The notes under the pieces: model-generated
The model's database searches: none
The model's input: the letters and a program-made list of their open reading frames with translations, nothing else
What the model was told of the DNA's origin: nothing
Assembly: GCA_016223135.1 (NCBI GenBank)
Contig: JACRPQ010000009.1
Coordinates: forward strand, 107,126-171,125
Origin: Chloroflexota bacterium
GTDB taxonomy: Bacteria > Chloroflexota > Anaerolineae > Anaerolineales > Villigracilaceae
Direction: 5' to 3'
DNA length: 64,000 nucleotides
Made by a program: the position numbers and the translations under genes
Shown here: piece after piece, positions 7,426 through 17,182 of the stretch
Layout: every line of letters begins with the position of its first letter
How positions within the stretch are numbered: the first letter of the stretch is position 1

Positions 7426-7971
7426 TTACTTGATAACTCCCCTCACCACCACCACGCCATCGCCCCACTCCGCGGACGTAAAGCGCACGGGGAGCAGTTC
7501 CGCGCGGCGCAATTGACGTTGAATCTCGCTTTCGATGGCGTTCTTCATGTTGCCGGGCAGGGGCAGGTTCAAGTCCAGGATTTCAACCACCGGCAAGCCG
7601 TTTTCCAACGTGATGCGCGCCTCCCCGCTGACGTGGAAATGCAAACCGGTGATAATCACATCTCCCTCGCCGCGAATCGACTGCGGCGTGATTTGGATTT
7701 CGGGATAGGCAAAGGGAATTTGCGGGTAACGGTTCAAGTACCAGGTGATGGTTTGCTCCGCTTCGAGTTCGGTCAGCGTGACCTCCCAAGCCTCGCCGGA
7801 ATGTTCCCCCGAATGGATGTAATCCAGCAGCGCGCGCACTTCCGGGTCCATGATGGGCTCGACCACGTGCGGGTTCGACGCTGCCAGCAAAATCTGCCCC
7901 CATGCGAACAGATTGGCGGCGATGACGCCGATGGCAACGAACAGGTTGAGGCGGGTCTTTAGCGCAGCCAT
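7426..7971 (-). CDS. hypothetical membrane-anchored protein
   Basis: 181 residues with one N-terminal membrane segment (LFVAIGVIAANLFAWGQILLA) and an extracytoplasmic part with beta-rich stretches such as GEGDVIITGLHFHVSGEARI and the end WGDGVVVVRGVIK. No named domain was recognised; the pattern loosely recalls lipid-binding or LmeA-like proteins, but this is weak. The start overlaps the end of the PrsW gene by 13 bp, so they are probably translated together. Confidence 0.75.
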   Translation of the reverse strand: MAALKTRLNLFVAIGVIAANLFAWGQILLAASNPHVVEPIMDPEVRALLDYIHSGEHSGEAWEVTLTELEAEQTITWYLNRYPQIPFAYPEIQITPQSIRGEGDVIITGLHFHVSGEARITLENGLPVVEILDLNLPLPGNMKNAIESEIQRQLRRAELLPVRFTSAEWGDGVVVVRGVIK

Positions 7972-9296
7972 AGTTTAAGTCCCGCAATTCCAGCTGGCAC
8001 AATGGCAAGCAGGCAGGCGACCGCCCACAGCGCGATGGCGCGTTCCGAAGGGACGAGCCCCGTCTCTGCCTCGCCGCCCTCCGCCGGCAGGAAGGGTTTG
8101 TCGTGACCATAGGCGCGCCCGATCCACAGCGCGGCAAGCCCCAGGATGAGCAGGAACGCCAGCACGGTCCCAGCGGCGGAAATGCCCAGGATGTCAATCT
8201 CCGGCGGCAGGTCCCCAAAGAAGCGCGCGCCTCCCAGCGTGATGACCAGCAGCGAGCCCCCGTTCCACGCCGCATGGACCGCCACCGCAATCCCGAATCG
8301 CTTCCACCAATTTTTGCCGGCGTCCTTTTCGCCGCATAACACATCCCGCCAGCCCTGCGCCACCAACCCCGCTCCCAGCGGATGCAGCCCGCCGCCAATT
8401 GCCCGCACTGCCAGAATGCCCGCCCAGATGGTAAAGCCGCTCATGGCGTAGATGACATTCTCCAGCGCGGCAAAGCCCGCCCCCGCCAGCGCTCCCAGCC
8501 AAAACGTCTCGCGGCGGCTCAAGCGGCGGGCGATGGGCAGGATGACCAGCGGTTTGGCAAACTCCTCTGCCAGCGGCGCAATGACCGCAATCTGCACAAA
8601 CAAATAAATGAAACCGCGACTGGTCAACGCCTCCGCCACATCACCGTTCGAGAGCGCGCGGACCACCGCCTCCATTTGCGCCGAAACCTGTTTCACCAGA
8701 TCGAAAATCAGCGCAAAGACGGTGAGCGGCAGAAGGATCTCCAGCACGATGGCGATGAAGACTCCCACCGTCGCGCCGCCGGCAAACGCCAGCAGCCCCC
8801 GCCTCCAACTCAGGGACGGTTGATCCGCCGCCCCAGCCTCTCTCTCCGCGGACGGCTTCGCCTGCGGCATCATCCACGCCATTGCCCACAGCGGAGGCAA
8901 TGCCGCCGCCGCCAGCAGAAGCGGCGGGAAGAAGAGACCCGCCGCCGTCTCGGCAGAGACAATCGAAACCCCCAACCAAACCAAAAAGATAAAGATGCCA
9001 ACCAGCAAAAAGGTGGATGGGAACCTCAGCGGCTTTGATGGCTTGCCGCGCAGCGAATGATGGGCATGCAAAAACGCCGCCAGCCCCGCGCCGAGCGTGA
9101 GCAGCGCCAGCGTCAGACTAATGACGCCAAAATACACAACCTCACTGCCGCCTCCGCCCATGGCAACCAGCGGCAGAATGCACAGCAGGTTGAGTATCAA
9201 CGGGACGCCGATGATAATGAGAATCAGCCCAAGGATGCGGATGAGCCGCTTCAACCCGTCAGGGGCTGCGCTTGTAAACGTCTGCATTTCACTCAT
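7959..9296 (-). CDS. PrsW family intramembrane metalloprotease
   Basis: 445 residues, multi-pass membrane protein. The PrsW signature motifs are present in the second half: PLAEEFAKPLVIL (Glu-Glu of motif 1), FAALENVIYAMSGF (Glu of motif 2) and the histidine motif IAVAVHAAWNGGSLLV. PrsW proteins cleave membrane proteins such as anti-sigma factors; the substrate here is unknown. About eight membrane segments are likely. The gene is followed on the same strand by a small membrane-anchored protein that could be a partner. Confidence 0.9.
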   Translation of the reverse strand: MSEMQTFTSAAPDGLKRLIRILGLILIIIGVPLILNLLCILPLVAMGGGGSEVVYFGVISLTLALLTLGAGLAAFLHAHHSLRGKPSKPLRFPSTFLLVGIFIFLVWLGVSIVSAETAAGLFFPPLLLAAAALPPLWAMAWMMPQAKPSAEREAGAADQPSLSWRRGLLAFAGGATVGVFIAIVLEILLPLTVFALIFDLVKQVSAQMEAVVRALSNGDVAEALTSRGFIYLFVQIAVIAPLAEEFAKPLVILPIARRLSRRETFWLGALAGAGFAALENVIYAMSGFTIWAGILAVRAIGGGLHPLGAGLVAQGWRDVLCGEKDAGKNWWKRFGIAVAVHAAWNGGSLLVITLGGARFFGDLPPEIDILGISAAGTVLAFLLILGLAALWIGRAYGHDKPFLPAEGGEAETGLVPSERAIALWAVACLLAIVPAGIAGLKLWLR

Positions 9297-9351
9297 TTGC
9301 GCTTACCTCATAACCAACTCCATGAACCATTGAGAGACGGAGACGTTTTTC

Positions 9352-9402
9352 GCCCTCCCCCCAACCCCTCTCCCATATGGGAGAGGGGCAAGGGGTGAGG
9401 GG
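9352..9402. repeat. palindromic repeat family R2, copy 1
   Basis: CCCTCTCCCATATGGGAGAG is a perfect hairpin, preceded by CCCTCCCCCCAACC and followed by GGGGCAAGGGGTGAGGGG. The same family is found at 47503-47547 and, inside rimO, at 57796-57833. Confidence 0.85.
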
Positions 9403-9410
9403 AAACGGTA

Positions 9411-12400
9411 TCATTCCCAACTCTCCAATACCTGCTGCCAGGCTTTGATCGCCTCCAGCCGCCGCTCTACAAGCACCGCCAGAATCACCAGCAGCAAACC
9501 GATTAACCCAAACGTAATCCACTGGTTGACTTCCTGCAGCGCATTGAGCAGCTGCCCCACTCCCGCCAGCACCACGCCAACCATGCCGGCATAGAAGAAC
9601 CGCCTCAACCGCCGCGCGCTTCCCCACCAAAACGCGGCAAAACCTTCCGCGCCCAGCAGCAGGGCAAACTGCCAGCCAAAGACCAGCGTCTGCCAGAAGA
9701 GCGAGCCGAGCAGCAGCAGAATCGCCGCGTAATCCAGCCAGCGCGCCAAATTGCGGCTGCCGCGTTCCCACTCCATAAAACCGACCCCCAACAAATACAA
9801 GCCGGCCGGTATGGCATACCACTGCATCTGCCGCAGGTTCTCCCAAACGTTGACGTAAAACGCATAGAGGAACCAGCCCGCCAGCAGCATCCCCACCGCC
9901 AGATACCCCAGCCTCACGCGGCGATACACAGCGGCGGCGCCGGCATACAACAAGCCCACCAGCGACAACACCCAGACAGCCATGTACACCGTCTCAAGAT
10001 CCACCAGCCGGCGGAACGACACGCCAAACAGCGCCATCACGCTCCATGCGGCGATGTCAATGCCGAGGAACGCCGCCAGACCCAGCGATAGAAACGAGAG
10101 AATGATTCCCGACCGCTGCAAGGGGACTTCCCAAACCGTATGCCACCTCGCCTCGGACATGACCTCGCTTCCCTCCCCGCCCAAACCTGACCGGCGTTTC
10201 AGGAGGCTGTAGCCAAAGCCCAAGCCGCCGTACCCCAACGACAGCCCCGCCAAATGGACCGGCAGGCTGGTTGTGATGGCATCCGCCGCCCCGCGCCATT
10301 GCGTGAGTGTGACAAAGCCGAGCAATGCGCTGACGTATGCCAGCCCTGCCGACCTCCAGGCAGAAGCCAGCACGATAGCAATCAACATATTGCCAAGCGA
10401 GAGCCAAACGCTCTCCCAAGTTTCGTGCAGACTGCCGAGTTGCGACAAGATAACATCGAAAAATACAAACCAATAGAACGGACGCGACCACCCATCAAAC
10501 AGTCGTTTCATGTGCAGGGGCGTATCTTCGTCCAAGCGTTTTTCAAGGAACAAGCCAGCCGCCGTCAGCGCGGCGGTCAACGGCAGGAAGCGCAGCCAGG
10601 CTTTGTCCTCCTGCCCAAACTGCCACAAGTGGAGGTGTTCGAGATAATAGCCCAGGCTGAGGTGAACGGCGAGCAGCGCCGCCGTCAGCCAGAAGCGCGA
10701 GCGGAAGCGATACACCGCCCAACCGTAGAACGCGGCAAGCAGCAGGAAGTTCAGCGCGATGAGGTTTGCGCGGGAGTCGGCAAAGAAGGGCGCGGCGGTC
10801 GCCAGTCCCAATCCCAGGATGTAGAGCGGGAATGCCCAATCGTGCAGGAAGCGGTTGACGAGGCGGGCGGACCATCCGCCTTGTAAATTCGTCAGCCTCC
10901 CAAAGCGGCGCTCCAATGCCCAGCCTGCAAGCAGTGCAAGCAATGCGCCCGGCAGCAAACTGAGTCCTTGATATTGCAGCGGAATGACCCATTGCTGGAT
11001 GAGCGCGGCGTAAGGGACGACGATCAAGGCGCTGGCGGGAGTTAGCAGGAGCGGCTGGCGCAGCCAGAAGGCGCAGACGGCGTAAAGAAGCGCGGCGGCG
11101 CCGTAGCCCCACATCGCGCCGACCCGGTCGAGGCTGGAGGGAGGCAGTGAGAGGGCGGTCACGGCGAAGCCCATGGCAATCAACACCGAGCCGTAAGAGG
11201 TCAACTTGAGCCGCCGCAGCAGCCATGCGCCGAGCAGATAAAGCGCCGCCAGCCCCATCAACCACCAGCCCTGCCGTTCCGCAGGTACATTCGCTTCGTT
11301 GAGCGCGATGAGCAGCGAGAGGATGGGCAACGCAGCCGCAGGGTACAACCACAGCGAACTGCGGAAAAGCCATGCCGAGACCGCCATCAGCAGGGAGTCG
11401 TAGAGCAGCGCCCAAGCGAGGGGAATCCGCAGGTGGGCAACCAGCATCGTGCCGACGATGAGGGAGAGGTAAGCCGTCAGATAGGCGGGAAGCCCATAGG
11501 GGCGTTTCAGGTTCGGGCGGGGGGCGAGGCGTTCCAGTCCCAGCCCGGCAAGCAAGCCGAGAATGCCGAAGGTCAACAGGAGCAGTCCGTAGTGTTCGTG
11601 CGGGGCGTCGGGACGGAGGTAGTGTAGCCAATAGACGCTCCAGACCGGCAGCAATCCGAGCGCCGGGTAGAGGAATTTGGTCGCGGCGAAAGGAGGGAGT
11701 TCGGTTTGCGTTGATTGCCGATGTCTCAGCCAGGCAGAGACGGCGTACAGCGCAGCCGACAGTCCCACCGTGAACAGGCTGGCTTCGGTATCCGCCACCG
11801 ACCAGAGCATCGAGAAGGGCAAAAGGAGATGGGTCGCGGTTTTGAGCGGGCGGGCATAGGCAAGCGGAGCGCGCGCCGCAACCCACAGACTGATGAGAAA
11901 GAGCAGCCAGGCGAGCGCCGTCCAACTGACGCCGAAATCGGGCAGGGTAGGCTTGAACGAGGTGAACCAGCCGAGGTTGGTGAGGATGGTCCACGGTGCG
12001 AAGACCACGATGACAGCAAACCAAACAAAGCGCGCCCGCTGAAAGAGACGCGCCGAAAGGGCATAGAGCGCGGTGATGATGAGCAGTCCCACCGCCGCCC
12101 AGGTTTGTTGAATGCGCCCGCCGCCGAGCAGGATAAGGTTGCGGATGAGCGCCAGCAGTGTGACCGCCACAGATGCAGTCCAACCCGCAACGAGCAGCGG
12201 ACGCTGGTACAGGCTCCAGGCGAGGCGGAAGAAGGCGCGGAGATGTTCCTTCAGCGACTCACGTTGTTTCAGGTGGTTCAGTCCGCGCTCCGCCAGCACC
12301 ATGATGGATGCGATGATTGCGCCTTTGGCGGCAAGTGAACCGTGTCCTTGACTGTAAGCGGCGGCGGCAAACCCGCCTCCGAGCATACCCAGCCAGGCGG

Positions 12401-15233
12401 CGATGTGACCCCAAAATTCCTGATAGCGCCTCCACGCGAAGAGTCCATAGACCACGCCAAAGAGCAGTTGGCTCCCTGCGCCCCACAGTTGATCGGCTTT
12501 CGTCCATTCGGAGAAGCCTAAAAATTCATCCATCGGCTGAATATAGATTCGCGCCACCAGCACGAAGGCGATAAAATGAGCGGTGTTGTAGAGCGGCGCG
12601 AGGAAGTTGTAAGTTGCGCCCGGCAGTTTTCGGCGTTCCGCTTCGAGCCCAGCCAGGAAATAGACCGCCGTCAGCAGGCATAACGCAAACGCCTTGACAT
12701 CGTTGTCCGCCCCTGCCTCGCCGAGGATTTGCCAAAGTCCCGCCGCCGTGACCAGTCCCGCCGGGTAAAAGCCGACCTCCGCTCTCGAAAGCAGGGCATT
12801 GACGAAATACAGGATGCCGACCGCCAGCAGGGAGGCGGCGGGGACGTATCCCTCCTGCACGTTGACATACGCCACAAGCGGCACGGCAATACTGACCGTC
12901 AGCCCGGTCAGCCGCCAAGGGAGCGCATACTCCCCCCGACTCTTTTCAAGCCTGTGACTGAGCAGTACCATAAACCACGCCAGCGCCGTGAGCAGAATCG
13001 GCAGGACTTCAACCCGCCATTCGTTGTTATCGTTGACCACCCACATCCACAAGGGGAGCGGCAGACTGGCAAACCAATGATAGAGCGAGCCGTTCTGGGT
13101 CAGCCTGTTGAACAGACGCGGCTTGTCTGTTTCATGGAGGGGAATGAAGCCGGGCTGTTTATGATGCGAAAGATACGCGCCCCACGCCGAGAGCGCAATC
13201 CAGTTGCCGAGGGCGTAGGCAAGCGTCGCGCCGTTGTAGAGAAAGAGAGACGGCAGAATCGCCAGCGCGGCAATGGCATACGCTGAGACCACCAGCGGCG
13301 GCAGGAAAGGCTTGGATGATTCCAGTGACGGAGGGATGCGGGCGAAGCGCAAAACGAGAAGAATGTGCAAAATCGCCAGCGACGCCCAGCCCACGCCCAA
13401 CTGGTTCAGCCCCACGTTCAACTCGGTCATGGCGAAGGTGGAGGCGCTGAACGCAAAGAAGGACGCGGCGTAGAGTGTGCGCGGCTGCTTCCACAGCAGG
13501 GCAGAGAGCGTCATGCTTATGACCAAAACCGCATGAGACGCGGCGGCGGCGGTCCCGTTCCGCAGGTCGGTCAGGGAGAGCAATGCGGCAGTGATGACGA
13601 GCGCTGTGCCCCAGCGTGTGGCGGTCTGTCCATGTGCAGCGAGGACGGTGTCATCTTTATAGGCAGAGAGTCTCCAGCCCGCATACATGTAGATAGGGGT
13701 GAGCAGCGCCAGCCCAAAGGCATGCCAGGCGGGGTTGACTCCGCTATGGTCGAACCATGCGCCCTGCGCCATGTACACGGAGACCGGCAGGGCAATGGCG
13801 GCGAGTATCCCCAAACTCCGTGAGCGGTGGTACACCGCGCCCCAGCCGAACAGGAACGCGCCGATGAACCAATTGACTGCCATGGCGTAGTGCAGGGAAT
13901 CGTAGGTATCGCGCGTGACGAGGCGCAGACCCAGCGTCAGCGGCATAAGCACGGCAGGCAGCCAAAGCGCCAGCTGCAGAAAAGGCTCGAAGAACACGCG
14001 CCAGCGCCCGGGTCGGGGATGATGCGCGAGCCATCGTCCGAGCAGGAACATCGTCAGGGCAAGCATCGAAAGCGCGGCGGAATACCAGTCGCGCGGAAGG
14101 TCTGTCAGCAGTTCGAGCAGGGCAAGCAGTGCGCTTCCTGCCGCCGCGCCGGTGATGTAACCAAAGAAGCGGCTCTGGATTTGCAGCGCAGCGAGGATGT
14201 AGGCGGCGAGGCTGGCAAACGAGGTCATTACCCAAAATTGTTCCCAGCCGTCCGGCGGGGTTCCGTAGTTGGCGTAGATGGTGTAGCAGTCAATCGGCAC
14301 CAGCAGCGCGGCAATGGCGCTGAGCGCAATGGCGGATCGGTATAACGGGGTGCGTGTGCGCACGAACCAACCCAGTCCAAAGAACAGCGCGGTGAACCCC
14401 ATCGGGATGGCAACCCGCACAGGCGCGGAAAAATCCTTCCAGCCCCACACAACGAACGAAATCGCCGCCACGAACAGCAGGAAGATGCCCAGGAAGAGCA
14501 GCGCCTGCAGTGTGCGCTCGGAAAGCAGCGTGCGCCACAACCGTTCACGCAGGGGGGGCGGGGGAGGTTTAGGGACGAGGGGGGCAGGCTCAGGGGCGGG
14601 AGGAGTCGCCGGTGTCTCCACTTCCGGGGCAGACGGCTTCGCCGCTTCTTCCTCGACGGGGGGATAGAGCGCGGCTTCGAGGCGGTCTTTCTCCATAAGA
14701 AGGGGAACGATAACCTTTTGTTTGGTGGTCCGCGAGGTGAAATCTCCTTTTTGGTCGAGAGCGCGAATGGCTTCACGTAAAAAGTTGATTTCTGCCAGGC
14801 GGGTTTCGGGGGTGTTTTCGATTTGCGGGCGAGGATGTCCCTCCAGACGAGCTTGCAGTTCGATCATCCGGGCATAGTAGAGGGGAAGGAAACCGCTATT
14901 GACCCACCCCGCCTTCTGCCACTCTTCGAGCTGTTTAAAAAGAATTTCATGAAGATAAAGTTCCCCCCAAGCCTCTGCCGCTTCTTCGGCAGTGAAGGGC
15001 GGATACGTCAATCCCAGCGCGGCGAGCGCTTCCTCGCGGCGGGAGAGGTAATGTTGTTTGAGTGTTTCGGGAAGTTCGGGGAGAATGCCCTGCGCCGTCC
15101 ACGTTTCCATCTCGCTCAACAGCCAGTCGAGGCGGGCGAGTTCTTCGAGCCGGCTTGCCTCCCCCTCAAAGCCGCAGCGGGGACAGGTTGTATCGGCGGT
15201 GAAATCTGCATGCTTGCAGCGCGGACAGTACAT
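9411..15233 (-). CDS. giant multi-pass membrane protein with N-terminal zinc ribbon
   Basis: 1940 residues. The N-terminus has two CxxC knuckles (MYCPRCKHADFTADTTCPRC, residues 3-20). A soluble region with helices runs to about 190, then a Pro/Ala/Glu-rich linker (about 190-225), then dozens of hydrophobic segments to the end; I estimate more than 50. The membrane part resembles large SCO7613-C-terminal/DUF2157-like polytopic proteins, but that is inference. The size may reflect internal duplication. It lies alone between the PrsW pair and a repeat-rich gap, with a CATAAT box 6 nt before its ATG. Function is unknown. Confidence 0.85.
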   Translation of the reverse strand: MYCPRCKHADFTADTTCPRCGFEGEASRLEELARLDWLLSEMETWTAQGILPELPETLKQHYLSRREEALAALGLTYPPFTAEEAAEAWGELYLHEILFKQLEEWQKAGWVNSGFLPLYYARMIELQARLEGHPRPQIENTPETRLAEINFLREAIRALDQKGDFTSRTTKQKVIVPLLMEKDRLEAALYPPVEEEAAKPSAPEVETPATPPAPEPAPLVPKPPPPPLRERLWRTLLSERTLQALLFLGIFLLFVAAISFVVWGWKDFSAPVRVAIPMGFTALFFGLGWFVRTRTPLYRSAIALSAIAALLVPIDCYTIYANYGTPPDGWEQFWVMTSFASLAAYILAALQIQSRFFGYITGAAAGSALLALLELLTDLPRDWYSAALSMLALTMFLLGRWLAHHPRPGRWRVFFEPFLQLALWLPAVLMPLTLGLRLVTRDTYDSLHYAMAVNWFIGAFLFGWGAVYHRSRSLGILAAIALPVSVYMAQGAWFDHSGVNPAWHAFGLALLTPIYMYAGWRLSAYKDDTVLAAHGQTATRWGTALVITAALLSLTDLRNGTAAAASHAVLVISMTLSALLWKQPRTLYAASFFAFSASTFAMTELNVGLNQLGVGWASLAILHILLVLRFARIPPSLESSKPFLPPLVVSAYAIAALAILPSLFLYNGATLAYALGNWIALSAWGAYLSHHKQPGFIPLHETDKPRLFNRLTQNGSLYHWFASLPLPLWMWVVNDNNEWRVEVLPILLTALAWFMVLLSHRLEKSRGEYALPWRLTGLTVSIAVPLVAYVNVQEGYVPAASLLAVGILYFVNALLSRAEVGFYPAGLVTAAGLWQILGEAGADNDVKAFALCLLTAVYFLAGLEAERRKLPGATYNFLAPLYNTAHFIAFVLVARIYIQPMDEFLGFSEWTKADQLWGAGSQLLFGVVYGLFAWRRYQEFWGHIAAWLGMLGGGFAAAAYSQGHGSLAAKGAIIASIMVLAERGLNHLKQRESLKEHLRAFFRLAWSLYQRPLLVAGWTASVAVTLLALIRNLILLGGGRIQQTWAAVGLLIITALYALSARLFQRARFVWFAVIVVFAPWTILTNLGWFTSFKPTLPDFGVSWTALAWLLFLISLWVAARAPLAYARPLKTATHLLLPFSMLWSVADTEASLFTVGLSAALYAVSAWLRHRQSTQTELPPFAATKFLYPALGLLPVWSVYWLHYLRPDAPHEHYGLLLLTFGILGLLAGLGLERLAPRPNLKRPYGLPAYLTAYLSLIVGTMLVAHLRIPLAWALLYDSLLMAVSAWLFRSSLWLYPAAALPILSLLIALNEANVPAERQGWWLMGLAALYLLGAWLLRRLKLTSYGSVLIAMGFAVTALSLPPSSLDRVGAMWGYGAAALLYAVCAFWLRQPLLLTPASALIVVPYAALIQQWVIPLQYQGLSLLPGALLALLAGWALERRFGRLTNLQGGWSARLVNRFLHDWAFPLYILGLGLATAAPFFADSRANLIALNFLLLAAFYGWAVYRFRSRFWLTAALLAVHLSLGYYLEHLHLWQFGQEDKAWLRFLPLTAALTAAGLFLEKRLDEDTPLHMKRLFDGWSRPFYWFVFFDVILSQLGSLHETWESVWLSLGNMLIAIVLASAWRSAGLAYVSALLGFVTLTQWRGAADAITTSLPVHLAGLSLGYGGLGFGYSLLKRRSGLGGEGSEVMSEARWHTVWEVPLQRSGIILSFLSLGLAAFLGIDIAAWSVMALFGVSFRRLVDLETVYMAVWVLSLVGLLYAGAAAVYRRVRLGYLAVGMLLAGWFLYAFYVNVWENLRQMQWYAIPAGLYLLGVGFMEWERGSRNLARWLDYAAILLLLGSLFWQTLVFGWQFALLLGAEGFAAFWWGSARRLRRFFYAGMVGVVLAGVGQLLNALQEVNQWITFGLIGLLLVILAVLVERRLEAIKAWQQVLESWE

Positions 15234-15239
15234 GGAAAA

Positions 15240-15245
15240 ATTATG
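15240..15245 (-). promoter_or_regulatory. -10 box of probable leaderless promoter (giant membrane protein)
   Basis: CATAAT on the minus strand lies 6 nt before the ATG at 15233, with no Shine-Dalgarno between. Confidence 0.5.
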
Positions 15246-15321
15246 ACACAGGAAGAATTAAAAGACAAGCGCGAGTTTGAAAACCGTCTGCAAAGAGAAA
15301 TAGACTTTATCGGGATTAACT

Positions 15322-15448
15322 GCTCTGTTGCAATCATCAAAAAATCTGCGTAGTTTGCGCTCTCTTGCGCAAACCCGGCGGTAGAGACCGCCGAGTACGC
15401 TCGGAAAAATCCTTGCAACAGAGCGATTTACCATGCCTATCTCATGTT
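15322..15448 (-). repeat. palindromic element PE-A, copy 2 (inverted)
   Basis: The core 15322-15424 has perfect 12-bp terminal inverted repeats, GCTCTGTTGCAA and TTGCAACAGAGC. The inner hairpins are the same as at 4747-4873, in opposite orientation. The two copies flank about 10.5 kb. Confidence 0.85.
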
Positions 15449-15475
15449 TACAACAAAGCAGGATTAACTTTTTAT

Positions 15476-15540
15476 CCACGAAGTTCACGAAGGATCACGA
15501 ATTTCCCTTATTTCTTCGTGAAAATTCGTGTCCTTCGTGG
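15476..15540. repeat. element PE-F, copy 2
   Basis: Inverted arms CCACGAAGTTCACGAAGG and TTCGTGTCCTTCGTGG around a short AT-rich centre. Related arms lie at 4886-5074 and 37019-37089. Confidence 0.65.
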
Positions 15541-15595
15541 AAGATCATCACCCTAAAGGTCTGCTTTCCCTTTGTGAATTTGAGAATTTCCAATT

Positions 15596-15740
15596 TAGAG
15601 AGTGTTTTGAAATTCATTTTCCAACTATAGATGAACACAGATAAATTGGATTTAAGGGTGATTGCATCACGTTTTTCATCAAAATCAGCGTCCATTTGCG
15701 TTTATCTGTGGTGAATCTCGATTTATAAAACACTCTCTTA
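15596..15740 (+). repeat. palindromic element PE-C, copy 1
   Basis: 145 bp with terminal inverted repeats TAGAGAGTGTTTT at the left and AAAACACTCTCTTA at the right. The interior includes ATGAACACAGATAAATTGG and GCGTTTATCTGTGGTGAATC. A near-identical inverted copy of the same length lies at 58654-58798. Confidence 0.85.
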
Positions 15741-15841
15741 ACCTGAATTCGGGATAAGGCTTTTGAATCGTCCCGAAGGCTTTTGACGCAGCGGGTTCGA
15801 GAGCAGAATCAACCTTCGGGACGCTTATCTCGAACTGACGT
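15740..15841 (-). repeat. palindromic element PE-D, copy 1
   Basis: About 102 bp running from ACCTGAATTCGGGATAAG to CTTATCTCGAACTGACGT, with a strong inner pair around GTCCCGAAGG / CCTTCGGGAC. Inverse copies are at 42624-42726 and 48030-48134. Confidence 0.85.
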
Positions 15842-15881
15842 CTCTTAGGGTTTTTCACGAGAGAAATGTATGGTAGAGAGA

Positions 15882-16183
15882 TTTCCGATAATGTTTAATG
15901 GATACCCCTCCGCAGAAGGGGGCGTTTGCACTTGCCCATCCCCTCCGTCTCTCGTACAATCAAAAAGATTGTTGACGTTACACCTGCCCTAGCGGGCGGT
16001 GCCAGGGGAGAACGTCAACTACGCCAGAACATTTCGGTGCGTCGCACCTTCGCTGCCGAAGAAAGTCCCAAGCCGCGTTTTGACTGTTTTTGTGGGTATA
16101 TCTGCCCGTATGGTGCGACGCACTGTGTAAGCAAGGACAGCCCCATACGCGCCATTTGCACCGCAGCAGGAAAGGAACCGCTC
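15882..16183. other. leader region of the MoxR operon, no gene supported
   Basis: The MoxR frame stays open upstream, but the 86 extra residues look unlike MoxR. The stretch holds two small palindromes, GGTGCGTCGCACC at 16036-16048 and GGTGCGACGCAC at 16112-16123, which form an inverted pair. It is probably untranslated leader plus repeat debris. Confidence 0.6.
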
Positions 16184-17182
16184 ATGACAGACATCAAGGA
16201 ATTTGGGGAACGGTTGATTGGCAATCTGGAGCAGGTCATCGTCGGCAAGCGCCGCTCGCTCGAACTGGTGGTCATCGGCTTGTTGAGCCAGGGACACATC
16301 TTGATTGAAGATGTCCCCGGCGTGGGCAAGACGATGCTGGCGCGCAGCCTGGCAAAATCGCTCGACTGCACCTTCAGCCGCATCCAATTCACGCCCGATA
16401 TGCTCCCCAGCGACGTGACCGGCGTCTCGATTTACAACCAGCAGAAGCGCGTCTTTGAATTTCGCCCCGGTCCGATCATGGGGCAGATTGTGCTGGCAGA
16501 CGAGGTCAACCGCGCCACACCCAAAACGCAAGCCGCACTGCTCGAAGCCATGGAGGAACGTCAGGTGACGGTGGACGGGGTGACGCATCCGCTCGCGCCG
16601 CCGTTCATGGTGCTTGCCACCCAAAACCCCATCGAATACGAAGGCACGTTCCCGCTGCCCGAAGCCCAACTCGACCGTTTCCTGATGCGCGTGCGCATTG
16701 GCTATCCCTCGGCGTCGGAAGAGATGAAAATCATGAGCGGTCAGCAGAGACAGCATCCGATTGAAACGCTCAAGCCGGTGGTCAAGGTTAAAGACCTGCT
16801 GGCGGCGATGAAGGCGGTACGCGAAGTCTTTGTCTCTCCCGCCGTTCAGCGCTACATCATTGATTTGGTGGGGCGGACGCGCCAAAGCAGCGATGTGTAT
16901 CTCGGCGCCAGCCCGCGCGGAAGCCTGGCGTTGTTCCGCGCTGGACAGGCGCGCGCGGCGCTGGATGGGCGCGATTACGTCCTGCCCGACGACATCAAAG
17001 CGCTGGCAATCCCCGTGCTGGGACATCGCGTCATCGTCTCGCCGGCGGCGCGTCTGCGCGAGTTGAGCGCCGACCGCATCGTGGACGAAATTCTGCACAG
17101 CACGCCGGTGCCCGGCGGCGATTACAAAGCCTCTGCCGAGTCCCAACAGGTTCGACCATCCAGGCAAGGGAAGGCAAAGTGA
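16184..17182 (+). CDS. MoxR family AAA+ ATPase
   Basis: 332 residues from the ATG at 16184, with AGGAAAGGAA upstream; this start gives the standard MoxR N-terminus. Walker A is [16 protein letters not shown] (near residues 44-59) and Walker B is [24 protein letters not shown] (Asp-Glu near 108), with sensor 1 [23 protein letters not shown]. The lid helices follow ([17 protein letters not shown]). MoxR ATPases act as chaperones for maturation or cofactor insertion of partner proteins, typically encoded with DUF58 and VWA proteins. Its GTGA stop overlap with the DUF58 gene supports a common complex. Confidence 0.95.
   Translation: MTDIKEFGERLIGNLEQVIVGKRRSLELVVIGLLSQGHILIEDVPGVGKTMLARSLAKSLDCTFSRIQFTPDMLPSDVTGVSIYNQQKRVFEFRPGPIMGQIVLADEVNRATPKTQAALLEAMEERQVTVDGVTHPLAPPFMVLATQNPIEYEGTFPLPEAQLDRFLMRVRIGYPSASEEMKIMSGQQRQHPIETLKPVVKVKDLLAAMKAVREVFVSPAVQRYIIDLVGRTRQSSDVYLGASPRGSLALFRAGQARAALDGRDYVLPDDIKALAIPVLGHRVIVSPAARLRELSADRIVDEILHSTPVPGGDYKASAESQQVRPSRQGKAK

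Larger units (their letters stand above)
15549..15881 (+). repeat. element PE-B, copy 3, split by two other elements
   Basis: The left half of PE-B is at 15549-15593 (ACCCTAAAGGTCTGC to GAGAATTTCCAA) and the right half at about 15846-15881 (TAGGGTTTTTCACGAGAG to GGTAGAGAG). The middle is replaced by PE-C (15596-15740) and PE-D (15740-15841), which suggests successive insertions or rearrangement. Confidence 0.75.

Noticed and set aside
10543..12183. Open frame of 546 codons on the same strand inside the giant membrane protein
   Set aside because: It is an alternative frame of the 1940-codon gene, rich in Arg, Pro and Ala and without hydrophobic periodicity.
15926..16183. N-terminal extension of the MoxR ATPase
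   Set aside because: The 86 extra codons have no MoxR similarity, overlap small palindromes, and a ribosome site precedes the internal ATG at 16184.
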